This document shows positions 12,742 to 21,480 of a stretch of 64,000 bases of DNA, piece after piece. The notes under the pieces are model-generated. The model was not told where the DNA came from. It saw only the letters and a list, made by a program, of their open reading frames with translations, and did not search any database. Made by a program: the position numbers and the translations under genes. Origin of the DNA: Actinotalea sp. JY-7876 (GTDB lineage: Bacteria > Actinomycetota > Actinomycetes > Actinomycetales > Cellulomonadaceae); assembly GCF_014042015.1 (NCBI RefSeq), contig NZ_CP059493.1, forward strand, positions 1,426,001 through 1,490,000. Direction: 5' to 3'. Position 1 is the first letter of the stretch. Each line of letters begins with the position of its first letter.

Positions 12742-13586
12742 GCATCGTGCGCGCCGCCGTGGCTGCGGCCACGACCGCCGCGGCCGTGACCGCCGTCGGG
12801 CGCCGTGCGCTCGGGGCGACCCTGGGCGGGTCGCCGCGCTGGACGCGGGTCAACCACCGGGGGGCACCCATCAGCCTCCTGGAGGGACCCGCGGTCGCCG
12901 CCGGGCTCGTCGCCGGCGCCCTCGCCGGAGGCAGGTCGGGGAGCAGGGAGGCGCTCGCCGGTGCGGTCGCCGCGGCGGGCGGCGCGACGTTCGGCCTGGT
13001 CGACGACCTCTCGGAGGACGTCAGCCGCACCCGCAAGGGTCTGCGGGGTCACCTCGGCGCCCTCGCGCACGGCGAGCTGACCACGGGCGGTCTGAAGGTC
13101 CTCGGCATCGGCGCCACGGGCGTCGTGGCGTCCGCGCTCGCGCTCGAGCGGGGCACGACCGGCCGCGTGGCCCACGCGATCGACGTGCTGTGCGCCGGCG
13201 CTCTCGTGGCCGGCACCGCCAACCTCGTCAACCTCCTCGACCTGCGCCCGGGGCGTGCCCTCAAGGCGGGCGCGCTGCTCGCCGCACCGGCCCTCGTGAC
13301 CGCGGGCGCACCCGCTGCCGCGGCGGCGCTCGGCGCGGCCGGTGCGGCGCTGCCGCGCGACCTCGGCGAGCAGGACATGCTCGGTGACGGCGGGGCCAAC
13401 GCCCTGGGTGCGATCGTCGGCACGGCGCTCGTACTCGGGACGCCCCGGCCCGTGCGCGCCGCACTCCTCGCCGCGGTCGTCGGCCTGACGCTCGCGAGCG
13501 AGCGGGTGAGCTTCACCGCCGTCATCGCGCGCACGCCCGCCCTGCGCGCCCTGGACGAGTGGGGCCGGCGCCGGGACCGCGCGTGA
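12738..13586 (+). CDS. divergent MraY/WecA-like polytopic membrane protein
   Basis: A 282-residue, very hydrophobic protein with perhaps eight or nine membrane helices. Three segments echo the polyprenyl-phosphate N-acetylhexosamine-1-phosphate transferase family (MraY, WecA): LVDDLSEDVSRTRKGLRGH resembles the Asp-Asp cytoplasmic motif, NLVNLLDLRPGRALK resembles the NxxNxxDG loop, and MLGDGGANALGA resembles the LGDxGS loop. The His-rich MraY loop is absent. It lies between steB and murJ with 4-bp overlaps on both sides. It may be an envelope glycosyl-phosphate transferase with an unusual active site, or a non-catalytic relative; I cannot decide. The function is unassigned. Confidence 0.75.
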   Translation: MSIVRAAVAAATTAAAVTAVGRRALGATLGGSPRWTRVNHRGAPISLLEGPAVAAGLVAGALAGGRSGSREALAGAVAAAGGATFGLVDDLSEDVSRTRKGLRGHLGALAHGELTTGGLKVLGIGATGVVASALALERGTTGRVAHAIDVLCAGALVAGTANLVNLLDLRPGRALKAGALLAAPALVTAGAPAAAAALGAAGAALPRDLGEQDMLGDGGANALGAIVGTALVLGTPRPVRAALLAAVVGLTLASERVSFTAVIARTPALRALDEWGRRRDRA

Positions 13587-15310
13587 GCCCGGCCGCCCGG
13601 CGGGCGCTGGGCGGGCTCGTCGGGGCTGCCGCGCTCATCGCGGGCATCACGGTGCTGAGCCGGCTGCTCGGCTTCGGGCGGTGGTTCGTCCAGTCCTGGG
13701 CGGTCGGCTCCACCCAGACGGGGACCGCGTACGCGACGGCCAACGTGCTGCCGAACGTCCTGTTCGAGGTGCTGGCCGGCGGCGCGCTCGCGGGTGCGGT
13801 CGTCCCGCTGCTGGCGGGACCGCTGAGCCGCGGCACCCGCCACGAGGTCGACCGGATCGCGTCGGCGATGCTCACCTGGGCCGTCGCCGTGCTCGTGCCC
13901 GCGTCGGTGCTGCTCGCTCTGGTCGCGCGCCCGCTCACCGAGCTGTTCCTGTCCCCGGAGCGCTACCCGGCGGCGACGGTCGAGCTCTCGGCGCACCTGC
14001 TGGTCGTCTTCGCGCCGCAGGTCGCGCTGTACGGCGTCGGCATCGTGCTCACGGGCATCCTCCAGGCCCAGCGCCGGTTCGCCTGGCCCGCCGCCGCGCC
14101 GCTCGCCTCGAGCGTCGTCGTCATGACGAGCTACCTCGTCTTCCGTGGGCTCGCCGTGCAGGCGGTCGACGACCCGGCGTCGCTGTCGACGGCCGCGGTG
14201 GCCTGGCTCGGCTGGGGCACGACCGCCGGCGTGGCCGCGATGAGCCTGCCGCTCCTCGTCCCGGTGCTGCGCTCCGGGGTCCGGCTGCGCCCGACCCTGC
14301 GCTTCCCGGACGGCGTCGGGCGCCGCGCGACCCGGCTCGCGCTCTCCGGCATCGGCGGCCTCCTCGCGCAGCAGGTCTCCGTGCTCGTGACGCTGCGCCT
14401 CGCGAACGCCTACGGCGACGACGGCACCGTCAACCTCTTCCAGTACTCCCAGGCGGTCTACCTGCTCCCGTACGCGGTGCTCGCCGTGCCCCTGGCCACC
14501 GCGACGTTCCCCCGCATCGCCGAGCACCACGCGCACGGCGCCCACGACGTCGCGGCGCGCCTCGTGGCCGCCAGCACGCGGACGGTGCTCGTGGTCGGCG
14601 CGGCGGGAGCGGCCGCCCTGGCCGCCGTCGCCCCCGCCGTCGCGCAGGTCTTCGGCGACGTCGACGCGAGCCGGGACCCCCAGACCGTGGCCGCCATGGC
14701 TCCGACGCTCACCCTGCTCGCCCCCGGGCTCGTGGGCTTCGGGCTGCTCTTCCACCTCTCGCGCGTCCTGTTCGGGCTCGAGCGCTCGCGCGCGTCGGTC
14801 GTGGGAGTCGCCACCGGCTGGCTCACCGTCGCTGCCGCGTCGGTCGTCGCCGTGGTCGCGCTCGCGAACGACGACGGCGACGTGGTCGGCACGCTCAGCG
14901 GCCTCGCGGTGGGCAGCTCCGTCGGCATGACCGTCGCGGGCGTCGTCCTGGTGGCGCTCGTCGCCGGTGCCGCCGGCCGCTCGGCCGTGGCCGGGCTCGG
15001 GCGCACGGCCGCCGTCGCCGTGGCCGCAGCCGTCGTCGGCGCCGTCGTCGGCCGCCGGATCGTCGACGCCGTCGCCGGGCCCGGCGACGCGGTGCTGCCC
15101 GCGCTCGGCGCGGGCGTGCTCGGTGCTGTCGCGGCCGTGGGCCTGGTCGCCGCCGCGACCGCTCTGCTGGACCGCACCACGCTGCGCGCCCTGCAGCACG
15201 CGGGAGCCGATCCCGCCGCCGCACCCGCCGAGGCCGGCGAGACCCCGGGCACCGCGCCGGGCGCCGCCGGCGCACCGCCCACGACCCCCGGGAGGGACTC
15301 CGATGCCTGA
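13583..15310 (+). CDS. murJ: lipid II flippase MurJ (MATE-like MOP superfamily)
   Basis: 575 residues with about 14 transmembrane helices and a Pro/Ala-rich hydrophilic tail. The N-terminus shows the MurJ signature (ITVLSRLLGFGRWFVQSWAV, residues about 20-39, with the conserved SR.LGF.R motif), followed by ANVLPNVLFEVLAGGALAGA. The family moves lipid-linked peptidoglycan precursors outward across the membrane. GTG 13583 overlaps the previous stop (GTGA). The gene ends 8 bp inside the next gene. No pseudokinase domain like that fused to mycobacterial MviN is present. Its place beside an MraY-like protein and a glycosyltransferase suggests an envelope sub-operon. Confidence 0.92.
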   Translation: MSPAARRALGGLVGAAALIAGITVLSRLLGFGRWFVQSWAVGSTQTGTAYATANVLPNVLFEVLAGGALAGAVVPLLAGPLSRGTRHEVDRIASAMLTWAVAVLVPASVLLALVARPLTELFLSPERYPAATVELSAHLLVVFAPQVALYGVGIVLTGILQAQRRFAWPAAAPLASSVVVMTSYLVFRGLAVQAVDDPASLSTAAVAWLGWGTTAGVAAMSLPLLVPVLRSGVRLRPTLRFPDGVGRRATRLALSGIGGLLAQQVSVLVTLRLANAYGDDGTVNLFQYSQAVYLLPYAVLAVPLATATFPRIAEHHAHGAHDVAARLVAASTRTVLVVGAAGAAALAAVAPAVAQVFGDVDASRDPQTVAAMAPTLTLLAPGLVGFGLLFHLSRVLFGLERSRASVVGVATGWLTVAAASVVAVVALANDDGDVVGTLSGLAVGSSVGMTVAGVVLVALVAGAAGRSAVAGLGRTAAVAVAAAVVGAVVGRRIVDAVAGPGDAVLPALGAGVLGAVAAVGLVAAATALLDRTTLRALQHAGADPAAAPAEAGETPGTAPGAAGAPPTTPGRDSDA

Positions 15311-16454
15311 CCAGCCGACCCACCGCGAGGCGAGCGGCACCGGGCCGCGCGTGCTGCAGGTCCTCGGGTCCAGCGCCGGGGGCGTCGCCCGGCACGTCGC
15401 CCAGATCGCCGCGGCCGCTCCCTCGCGCGGGATCCGGGTCGCGGTCGCGGGTCCGGCCGCCCTGCGCGCGCAGGTGGCGGGGGAGGGCGTCCCGTACGTC
15501 CCCGTCGAGATCACCGACCGCCCGGGGCCGGGCGACGTGGCGGTCGTCCGCCGGCTGCGTGCGCTCGAGCGGACGACCGACGTCGTGCACGCCCACGGGC
15601 TGCGCGCGGGTGCGCTCGCGGTGATCGCCGCGGCGGGCCTGCGGGGCCGGCCGGCGATCGTCGTGACGCTGCACAACCTGCCCGTGGGCGGGGCAGCGGT
15701 CCGGGCGATCGCCGAGGTGCTCGAGCGCCTGGTCGCGCGGGGAGCGGACGTGGTCCTGGGGGTCTCGGGTGACCTCGTGGAACGTGCCCGGGCGCGCGGG
15801 GCCCGCCGCGCGGAGCGGGCGCTCGTGCCCGCCCCGCCGCACCCGGCGCCGACGTCGGACCGCGCGGCGGTGCGCGCGGACCTCGGGGTGCCGGACGGCG
15901 GACGCCTGCTCGTCACGGTGGCCAGGCTCGCGCCCCAGAAGGGGCTCGACCTCCTGTGCGATGCGGCGGCGCACCTGGCCGGCGTGCGGGGGGACGTGAC
16001 GTGGGTGCTGGCCGGCGACGGGCCGCTCGCCGACCACCTCGCGGCGCGGGTCGCCGACGAGGCGCTGCCCGTGCGCCTGCTGGGTCGGCGCTCGGACGTG
16101 GCGGACCTCATGGCCGCCGCCGACGTCGTCGTCTCGACGGCACTGTGGGAGGGGCAACCGCTGGGGGTGCAGGAGGCCCTCGCGCTCGGTGCGGCCGTGG
16201 TCGCGACCGACGTCGGCGGGACGCGCGAGGTCACCGGCGACGGCGCCGCGGTCCTCGTGGCGCCCGATGCGAGCCTGGTGGCCGGCGCCGTGGCGGCGGT
16301 GCTCGGCGACGACGCGCGCCGCGCGCACCTGCGCGAGGCGGCGCTCGCGCGCGCGGCCGAGCTCCCGACCGTCGCCGACACCGTCGACCAGCTCGAGCGC
16401 GTGTGGCGGGACACGGCGACGCGGCGGGGGACCGGGACGCCGCGCGTCGGGTAG
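15303..16454 (+). CDS. GT4-type glycosyltransferase
   Basis: 383 residues with a GT-B fold. The N-terminal domain starts [20 protein letters not shown], the loop that holds the acceptor and donor phosphate. The C-terminal domain has [13 protein letters not shown] and the E-x7-E motif (EGQPLGVQE), typical of retaining GT4 enzymes that use nucleotide sugars. No signal peptide, so it acts in the cytosol on a lipid, peptide or small-molecule acceptor that cannot be named. It overlaps murJ by 8 bp; its TAG stop lies within the putative -10 of pyrG. A role in making an envelope glycan is inferred from context. Confidence 0.87.
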   Translation: MPDQPTHREASGTGPRVLQVLGSSAGGVARHVAQIAAAAPSRGIRVAVAGPAALRAQVAGEGVPYVPVEITDRPGPGDVAVVRRLRALERTTDVVHAHGLRAGALAVIAAAGLRGRPAIVVTLHNLPVGGAAVRAIAEVLERLVARGADVVLGVSGDLVERARARGARRAERALVPAPPHPAPTSDRAAVRADLGVPDGGRLLVTVARLAPQKGLDLLCDAAAHLAGVRGDVTWVLAGDGPLADHLAARVADEALPVRLLGRRSDVADLMAAADVVVSTALWEGQPLGVQEALALGAAVVATDVGGTREVTGDGAAVLVAPDASLVAGAVAAVLGDDARRAHLREAALARAAELPTVADTVDQLERVWRDTATRRGTGTPRVG

Positions 16455-16457
16455 AGT
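16452..16457 (+). promoter_or_regulatory. putative leaderless -10 of pyrG
   Basis: TAGAGT ends 8 nt before GTG 16466, so transcription would start at or next to the start codon. The TAG is also the stop codon of the upstream glycosyltransferase. No strong Shine-Dalgarno sequence is present. Confidence 0.5.
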
Positions 16458-16465
16458 GGAAGCCC

Positions 16466-18136
16466 GTGGCAGAGCGAGCAAACCGACTCTCCGGGCGGTC
16501 GGACAACACGACCCGGCACATCTTCGTCACCGGAGGCGTCGCCTCCTCGCTCGGCAAGGGGCTGACCGCCTCGAGCCTGGGCCGTCTCCTTCGTTCGCGC
16601 GGCCTCCGGGTCACGATGCAGAAGCTCGACCCGTACCTGAACGTCGACCCCGGGACGATGAACCCGTTCCAGCACGGTGAGGTCTTCGTCACGCAGGACG
16701 GCGCCGAGACGGACCTGGACATCGGCCACTACGAGCGGTTCCTCGACGTCCCGCTGACGGCGCAGGCCAACGTCACGACGGGCCAGATCTACTCGTCGGT
16801 GATCGCCAAGGAGCGGCGCGGCGAGTACCTGGGCGACACGGTGCAGGTCATCCCGCACATCACGGACGAGATCAAGTCCCGCATGCGCTCGCAGGCGGGC
16901 CCCGAGGTCGACGTCATCATCACGGAGATCGGCGGCACCGTCGGCGACATCGAGTCGCAGCCGTTCCTCGAGTCCGCCCGCCAGGTGCGCCATGACCTGG
17001 GGCGCGACAACGTCTTCTTCCTCCACGTGTCCCTCGTGCCGTACATCGGCCCGAGCGGCGAGCTGAAGACCAAGCCGACGCAGCACTCCGTCGCCGCGCT
17101 GCGCTCCATCGGCATCCAGCCGGACGCGCTGGTGCTCCGCGCCGACCGGGACCTCCCGGAGTCGACCAAGCGCAAGATCGGGCTGTTCTGCGACGTCGAG
17201 CCGGAGGCCGTCGTCGCGTGCGTCGACGCGCCGAGCATCTACGACATCCCGCGGGTGCTCCACGCCGAGGGCCTGGACGCCTACGTCGTGCGCCGCCTCG
17301 ACCTGCCGTTCCGCGACGTCGAGTGGGCGGCCTGGGAGCGCGTGACGCACGCCGTGCACCAGCCGAGCACCTCGGTGGAGATCGCGCTCGTCGGCAAGTA
17401 CGTGGACCTGCCCGACGCCTACCTCTCGGTCACCGAGGCGATGCGCGCGGGCGGGTTCGCGAACGACGCCAAGGTCGTCATCCGCTGGGTCCCGTCCGAC
17501 GAGTGCGCGACGCCCGAGGGCGCCGAGCGCGCGCTGGCCGGCGTGGACGCCGTCCTCGTGCCCGGCGGCTTCGGCGTGCGGGGCATCGAGGGCAAGGTCG
17601 GAGCGCTGACGTGGGCGCGCACCACCGGCGTCCCGACGCTCGGCATCTGCCTCGGCCTGCAGGTCATGGTCATCGAGTACGCGCGCACGGTCCTCGGCCT
17701 CACGGAGGCGTCGTCGTCGGAGTTCGACCCCGGCACGAAGGACCCGGTCATCGCGACGATGGCCGAGCAGCTCGCGATCGTCGACGGCGGCGGGGACATG
17801 GGCGGCACCATGCGCCTCGGCTCCTACGAGGCCGTGCTGGCCCCGGGCTCCGTGGTCGCCAAGGCCTACGGCACCGAGCGGGTCAGTGAGCGTCACCGCC
17901 ACCGCTACGAGGTCAACAACGCCTACCGCGAGCAGCTCGAGGCCGCCGGCCTCGTGGTCTCGGGCGTCTCGCCGGACTCCTCGCTCGTCGAGTTCGTGGA
18001 GCTGCCGCGCGAGGTGCACCCGTACTACGTCGCGACGCAGGCGCACCCGGAGTTCGCGTCGCGACCCACGCGCGCGCACCCGCTCTTCGCGGGCCTCGTG
18101 CAGGCGGCCCTCGAGCGCCGCGCCGAGGGCCGGTGA
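16466..18136 (+). CDS. pyrG: CTP synthase
   Basis: 556 residues. The N-terminal synthetase domain (about 15-285) begins [17 protein letters not shown], the ATP/UTP-binding P-loop, followed by [20 protein letters not shown] and [10 protein letters not shown]. The C-terminal class I glutamine amidotransferase domain (about 305-550) has the nucleophile Cys in GICLGLQ and the His-Glu pair in AHPEF. The enzyme turns UTP, ATP and glutamine into CTP, the last step of pyrimidine nucleotide synthesis. GTG 16466 gives the normal length. A Nudix hydrolase follows with a 4-bp overlap, as in many actinobacteria. Confidence 0.98.
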   Translation: MAERANRLSGRSDNTTRHIFVTGGVASSLGKGLTASSLGRLLRSRGLRVTMQKLDPYLNVDPGTMNPFQHGEVFVTQDGAETDLDIGHYERFLDVPLTAQANVTTGQIYSSVIAKERRGEYLGDTVQVIPHITDEIKSRMRSQAGPEVDVIITEIGGTVGDIESQPFLESARQVRHDLGRDNVFFLHVSLVPYIGPSGELKTKPTQHSVAALRSIGIQPDALVLRADRDLPESTKRKIGLFCDVEPEAVVACVDAPSIYDIPRVLHAEGLDAYVVRRLDLPFRDVEWAAWERVTHAVHQPSTSVEIALVGKYVDLPDAYLSVTEAMRAGGFANDAKVVIRWVPSDECATPEGAERALAGVDAVLVPGGFGVRGIEGKVGALTWARTTGVPTLGICLGLQVMVIEYARTVLGLTEASSSEFDPGTKDPVIATMAEQLAIVDGGGDMGGTMRLGSYEAVLAPGSVVAKAYGTERVSERHRHRYEVNNAYREQLEAAGLVVSGVSPDSSLVEFVELPREVHPYYVATQAHPEFASRPTRAHPLFAGLVQAALERRAEGR

Positions 18137-18753
18137 CCGGCCCCGGGCACGCCTCGCCGGCGATCGCCGACGCGCGCGTCGAGCGCGCCGTGCTCCGCAC
18201 CGAGGAGCTGCACGACGGCATGGTGTGGGACGTCGTGCGCGAGACCGTGGACCTCGGGGAGGGCCGCACGGTCCGCCGCGAGTTCGTGCGGCACCCCGGT
18301 GCCGTCGCGGTCATCGCGCTCGACGACGACGACCGCGTGCTGCTCCTGCGCCAGTACCGGCACCCGGTCCGCAGCGAGCTGTGGGAGCCGCCCGCGGGCC
18401 TGCTCGACGTGCCGGGCGAGGACCTGCAGGTGGCCGCGGCGCGCGAGCTGGCCGAGGAGGCCGACCTCGTCGCCGGCTCGTGGTGGGTGCTCCTCGACTA
18501 CCTGACGTCCCCGGGCGGCAGCGACGAGGCGATCCGCGTCTTCCTCGCGCGGGACCTCACGCCGGTGCCCGACGCCGAGCGCCATGTCCGCGAGGACGAG
18601 GAGCGCGACATGGAGCTGCGCTGGGTGCCGCTGGACGACGCCGTCGCGGCCGTCCGGGCGGGGGCGATCCGCAACCCGTCCGCGGTCAACGGCGTGCTCG
18701 CGGCGGCGCTCGCGCGCGCCGACGGCTGGCGGGGCCTGCGGCCGGTCGGCTGA
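18133..18753 (+). CDS. Nudix hydrolase, ADP-ribose pyrophosphatase type
   Basis: 206 residues. The Nudix helix is recognisable as [10 protein letters not shown] after [12 protein letters not shown], though the Gly of the EExG core is Asp here. The family hydrolyses ADP-ribose or related NDP-sugars to AMP and a sugar phosphate, clearing reactive ADP-ribose. Features of the ADPR subfamily are [10 protein letters not shown] before the box and [11 protein letters not shown] after it. GTG 18133 overlaps the pyrG stop. It is the last gene of the block and is followed by a hairpin terminator. Confidence 0.9.
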   Translation: MTGPGHASPAIADARVERAVLRTEELHDGMVWDVVRETVDLGEGRTVRREFVRHPGAVAVIALDDDDRVLLLRQYRHPVRSELWEPPAGLLDVPGEDLQVAAARELAEEADLVAGSWWVLLDYLTSPGGSDEAIRVFLARDLTPVPDAERHVREDEERDMELRWVPLDDAVAAVRAGAIRNPSAVNGVLAAALARADGWRGLRPVG

Positions 18754-18763
18754 GCCCGGGCCC

Positions 18764-18783
18764 GAGCCCTCGTCCGAGGGCTC
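18764..18783. terminator. hairpin between the Nudix gene and the DinB gene
   Basis: GAGCCCTC (18764-18771), loop GTCC, GAGGGCTC (18776-18783). The right arm includes the first two bases of the complementary TGA stop of the minus-strand gene. It could end transcription from both sides. Confidence 0.7.
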
Positions 18784-19549
18784 AGGCGGGCGCACCCTCG
18801 AGGGCCGCCAGGTCCCGCGTCGCGTAGCGCAGGTGCTCGGCGTGCTCGCGCAGGAGCGTGGTGACGCACTCGCGCACGGTCCGCTCCTCGACGCCGTCGG
18901 GCGGCTCGAGGATGCCGCGGCGCGGGTCGTCCAGCACGGCGTCGTCGAGCCTGGCCAGGACCTCGCGGACCTGTGCCCGCCGGTCGTCGTGGACGGCGAG
19001 CGCCTCGTCGAACGAGGGGCTCGCCTGCGGGTCCAGGCCCAGCGCGGCCGTCGTCGGTGGAGCCGTGTCCGTCGGCGCGAGCCCGATGGGGTCGTTCGGG
19101 TCGGTCCGTCCCCACAGCATCCGGCCGACCCACGAGTCCACCGCGAAGACCAGGTGGCGCAGCGTCTCGACGAAGGACCACTCGTCGTCCACCCGCTCGT
19201 GCAGCGCGGCGTCCGGCAGGGTGCGGGCACGGGCCACCGCCTGGGCCCAGGCACGCTCGATCTCGGCCCAGGCGGTCCGCAGCTCCTCGGTCGTGCGGGC
19301 CGAGCGCACGAGCGCCCGCACGGGGTGCCGGCGGTCGAGCTCGGCGCGTACGAAGTCGGTGACGTCGACGTCGTCGACGACGACGCTGCCGACGCCCCCG
19401 TCGAACCCCGTGACGCGGAAGTCGTCCACCCACGAGCTGGCGATCCGCACGCCCGCGAGGTTGCAGTCGCGGAAGCGCGCGCCACCGAGGTCCGCCCGGC
19501 GGAAGTCCGCGCCCCGGAACGCTGCCGTGTCGCTCGTCTGGACGGTCAT
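18782..19549 (-). CDS. pentapeptide-repeat and DinB-like four-helix protein
   Basis: 255 residues. Residues about 10-40 hold a short pentapeptide-repeat run (AFRGADFRRADLGGARFRD). The rest is a DinB/YfiT-like four-helix bundle, with conserved tracts DEWSFVETLRHLVFAVDSW and REHAEHLRYA that supply the metal-binding His residues. DinB-like proteins include mycothiol- and bacillithiol-dependent transferases and hydrolases; a mycothiol-dependent role is plausible in this phylum but is only inferred. GAGGAGGG lies 6 nt before the ATG. The gene stands alone between the terminator of the pyrG block and ctaA. Confidence 0.82.
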   Translation of the reverse strand: MTVQTSDTAAFRGADFRRADLGGARFRDCNLAGVRIASSWVDDFRVTGFDGGVGSVVVDDVDVTDFVRAELDRRHPVRALVRSARTTEELRTAWAEIERAWAQAVARARTLPDAALHERVDDEWSFVETLRHLVFAVDSWVGRMLWGRTDPNDPIGLAPTDTAPPTTAALGLDPQASPSFDEALAVHDDRRAQVREVLARLDDAVLDDPRRGILEPPDGVEERTVRECVTTLLREHAEHLRYATRDLAALEGAPA

Positions 19550-19605
19550 GGTTGTCCCTCCTCGGCGCCGGCCGGGCGTCGCGCCTGGCTCTCACGGGAC
19601 GCTAA

Positions 19606-19640
19606 CGGCTCACCCGGACGATCGGCGTCCGGATGAGCCG
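19606..19640 (-). terminator. hairpin downstream of ctaA
   Basis: CGGCTCACCCGGACG (19606-19620) pairs with CGTCCGGATGAGCCG (19626-19640) with one mismatch around a 5-nt loop. It lies about 50 nt past the ctaA stop on the minus strand. A second short palindrome, CGCCCCGCGGGGCG, sits at about 19673-19686, directly at the gene end. Confidence 0.65.
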
Positions 19641-19689
19641 TCGCCGCCCACGCCGGGTACCCCCACGCCAACGCCCCGCGGGGCGCCGG

Positions 19690-20628
19690 TCAGGCGCGCA
19701 CGCGCAGGGCGACCGTCTGTCGTACCTGGGCGATCACCAGCACGCTCGCTCCGAGCATGTGGATGCCGACGAGCACCGCGGGGAGCCCGGTGAAGTACTG
19801 GGCGTAGCCGACGAGCCCCTGGGCGAGGGCCGCGACGAGCAGCACGACCGTGGCGCGCCGCGCCCCCGCGTCGGCCCGCCGCAGGAGGACCAGCACGGCC
19901 AGGATCAGGGCGAGGTACAGCCACACCGACGCGGCGTGCAGGCGCGCGACCAGCACCGGGTCGACCGCGAACCGGTAGGCGACCTCGTCGTCCCCCGAGT
20001 GCGGGCCGGCGCCGGTGGTCACGACGCCGAGGACGAGCACCACGACGAGGATCGGGACGAGGGCCAGGGCGAGCCGGCGGAGCCGCTCGGGCACCGTGGG
20101 CACCGGTGCTCCGTCGCCCTCGCGGTCGCGGGCCAGGAGCAGCGCCGAGACGGCGACGAGCGCCATCGACACGAGGAAGTGGACGGCGACGACGCCCGGG
20201 TGCAGGTCGACGAGCACCGTGATGCCGCCGACCACGGCCTGGACGGCCACGCCGAGCAGCGGCGTCAGGCCCAGCCAGCGGAACGCGCGCGTGCGGTCCG
20301 TCCGCTGCCACACCACCCACGCGGCGGCGATCGCCAGGACCGCCAGGACGCCGGTCAGGGTCCGGTTCCCGAACTCGACCAGCGAGTGGTAGCTGGTGGC
20401 CTCGTGCATGACGGGTGCGAACTCACCGGGCTCGCACTGCGGCCACGTCGAGCAGCCGAGCCCCGAGCCCGTCAGGCGGACGGCGCCGCCGGTGCCGACG
20501 ATCAGCACCTGGGCGGCCAGGTTGGCGATCAGGACACGCCGCCGCCAGGCGGCCGACGGGTGGCGCCACGAGCTCCGGGACGGGCCGGCGGGGGAGGTCG
20601 TCGCGGACGGTGCCGTCGTGCTGCTCAC
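19690..20628 (-). CDS. ctaA: heme A synthase (COX15/CtaA)
   Basis: 312 residues with about eight transmembrane helices. It converts heme O to heme A for aa3-type cytochrome oxidase. The N-terminal helix region carries GGAVRLTGSGLGCSTWPQCEPG, with the Cys pair typical of one CtaA class. Conserved heme-ligand His residues occur in HEATSYHSLVEFGNR, HFLVSMALV, RLHAASVW and IHMLGAS. GTG 20628 is the start; there is no SD, but a TACCGT hexamer lies 6 nt upstream. An ABC exporter pair lies upstream on the same strand, a neighbourhood often seen in actinobacteria. Confidence 0.94.
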   Translation of the reverse strand: MSSTTAPSATTSPAGPSRSSWRHPSAAWRRRVLIANLAAQVLIVGTGGAVRLTGSGLGCSTWPQCEPGEFAPVMHEATSYHSLVEFGNRTLTGVLAVLAIAAAWVVWQRTDRTRAFRWLGLTPLLGVAVQAVVGGITVLVDLHPGVVAVHFLVSMALVAVSALLLARDREGDGAPVPTVPERLRRLALALVPILVVVLVLGVVTTGAGPHSGDDEVAYRFAVDPVLVARLHAASVWLYLALILAVLVLLRRADAGARRATVVLLVAALAQGLVGYAQYFTGLPAVLVGIHMLGASVLVIAQVRQTVALRVRA

Positions 20629-20634
20629 GGGTCC

Positions 20635-20640
20635 ACGGTA
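20635..20640 (-). promoter_or_regulatory. putative leaderless -10 of ctaA
   Basis: TACCGT on the minus strand, 6 nt before GTG 20628. This would give a leaderless transcript separate from the upstream ABC genes. Confidence 0.5.
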
Positions 20641-20697
20641 GCCCGCCGTCGCCCCGCCCCGGCACGGGCCGGGAGGGGTCGCGGCGTGACGCGCGCC

Positions 20698-21480
20698 TCA
20701 GGACCAGCGGAAGGTGCGCGCGACCAGTGCGCTGAGGACCGCCGTCCACACCGCCAGCACCACGAGGGACGACGCGGGGAACGCGCCCTCGGCCAGCGCG
20801 GTACGCAGACCCTCGCCCAGGGCGCCCGAGGGAAGCAGGGGAGCGATCTCGGCGAGCGGTCCCGGGAGCATCGAGACCGGCAGGACCACGGCACCGCCCG
20901 CGAGCAGGAGCACCCACAGCAGGTTCGCCACGGCGAGCACGGCCTCGGCCCGCAGGATCCCGGCCACGAGGAGGGCGAGCGACGTGAACGCCGCGGTGCC
21001 CAGGACGAGGGCGGCCGCGGCGCTGGGCAGACCCGCGGGGTCGGGCCGCCAGCCCAGGGCGAGCGCGGCGCCGCCGAGGACGGCGAGCTGGAGCATCTCG
21101 AGCACGACCACCGCGACGACCTTGCCGGCGACCAGCCCGCCGCGGCCCAGGGGCGTCGTGGCGAGGAGGCGCAGGACGCCGTTGCGGCGGTCGAAGCCGG
21201 TCGCGATCGCCTGCGACGTGAAGGCCGTCGACATGACGGCCAGGGCGAAGATCCCGGGCACGACGACGTCGACCCGGTCCACCGTGCCGAGGTCGACGAG
21301 GGTCGTGCGCGTCAGGACGACGAGGATGAGCAGCGGCAGGACGAGCGTGATGACCAGCTGCTCACCGTTGCGCAGCACGGTCCGGACCTCCGCGCGCGCC
21401 TGGGCGCCCACGCGGCGCGCCAGGGGCGCCGCGGTCTGCGGCGTCGTGCCCGCGGCGTCGTGGGGCAGGGTCGCGCTCAT
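20698..21480 (-). CDS. ABC-2 type transporter permease
   Basis: 260 residues with six predicted membrane helices and no ATPase motifs. Recognisable ABC-2 features are the N-terminal TVLRNGEQLVITLVLPL segment and FDRRNGVLRLLATTPL, followed by GKVVAVVVLEMLQ. It is the membrane partner of the ATPase encoded directly upstream (4-bp ATGA overlap). Such pairs export drugs, lipids or small molecules; the substrate is unknown. Confidence 0.88.
   Translation of the reverse strand: MSATLPHDAAGTTPQTAAPLARRVGAQARAEVRTVLRNGEQLVITLVLPLLILVVLTRTTLVDLGTVDRVDVVVPGIFALAVMSTAFTSQAIATGFDRRNGVLRLLATTPLGRGGLVAGKVVAVVVLEMLQLAVLGGAALALGWRPDPAGLPSAAAALVLGTAAFTSLALLVAGILRAEAVLAVANLLWVLLLAGGAVVLPVSMLPGPLAEIAPLLPSGALGEGLRTALAEGAFPASSLVVLAVWTAVLSALVARTFRWS

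Noticed and set aside
13049-18079. A 1676-codon minus-strand frame opposite murJ and pyrG
   Set aside because: It is a shadow of well-identified genes, with repetitive low-complexity Arg/Asp/His composition and no recognisable domain.
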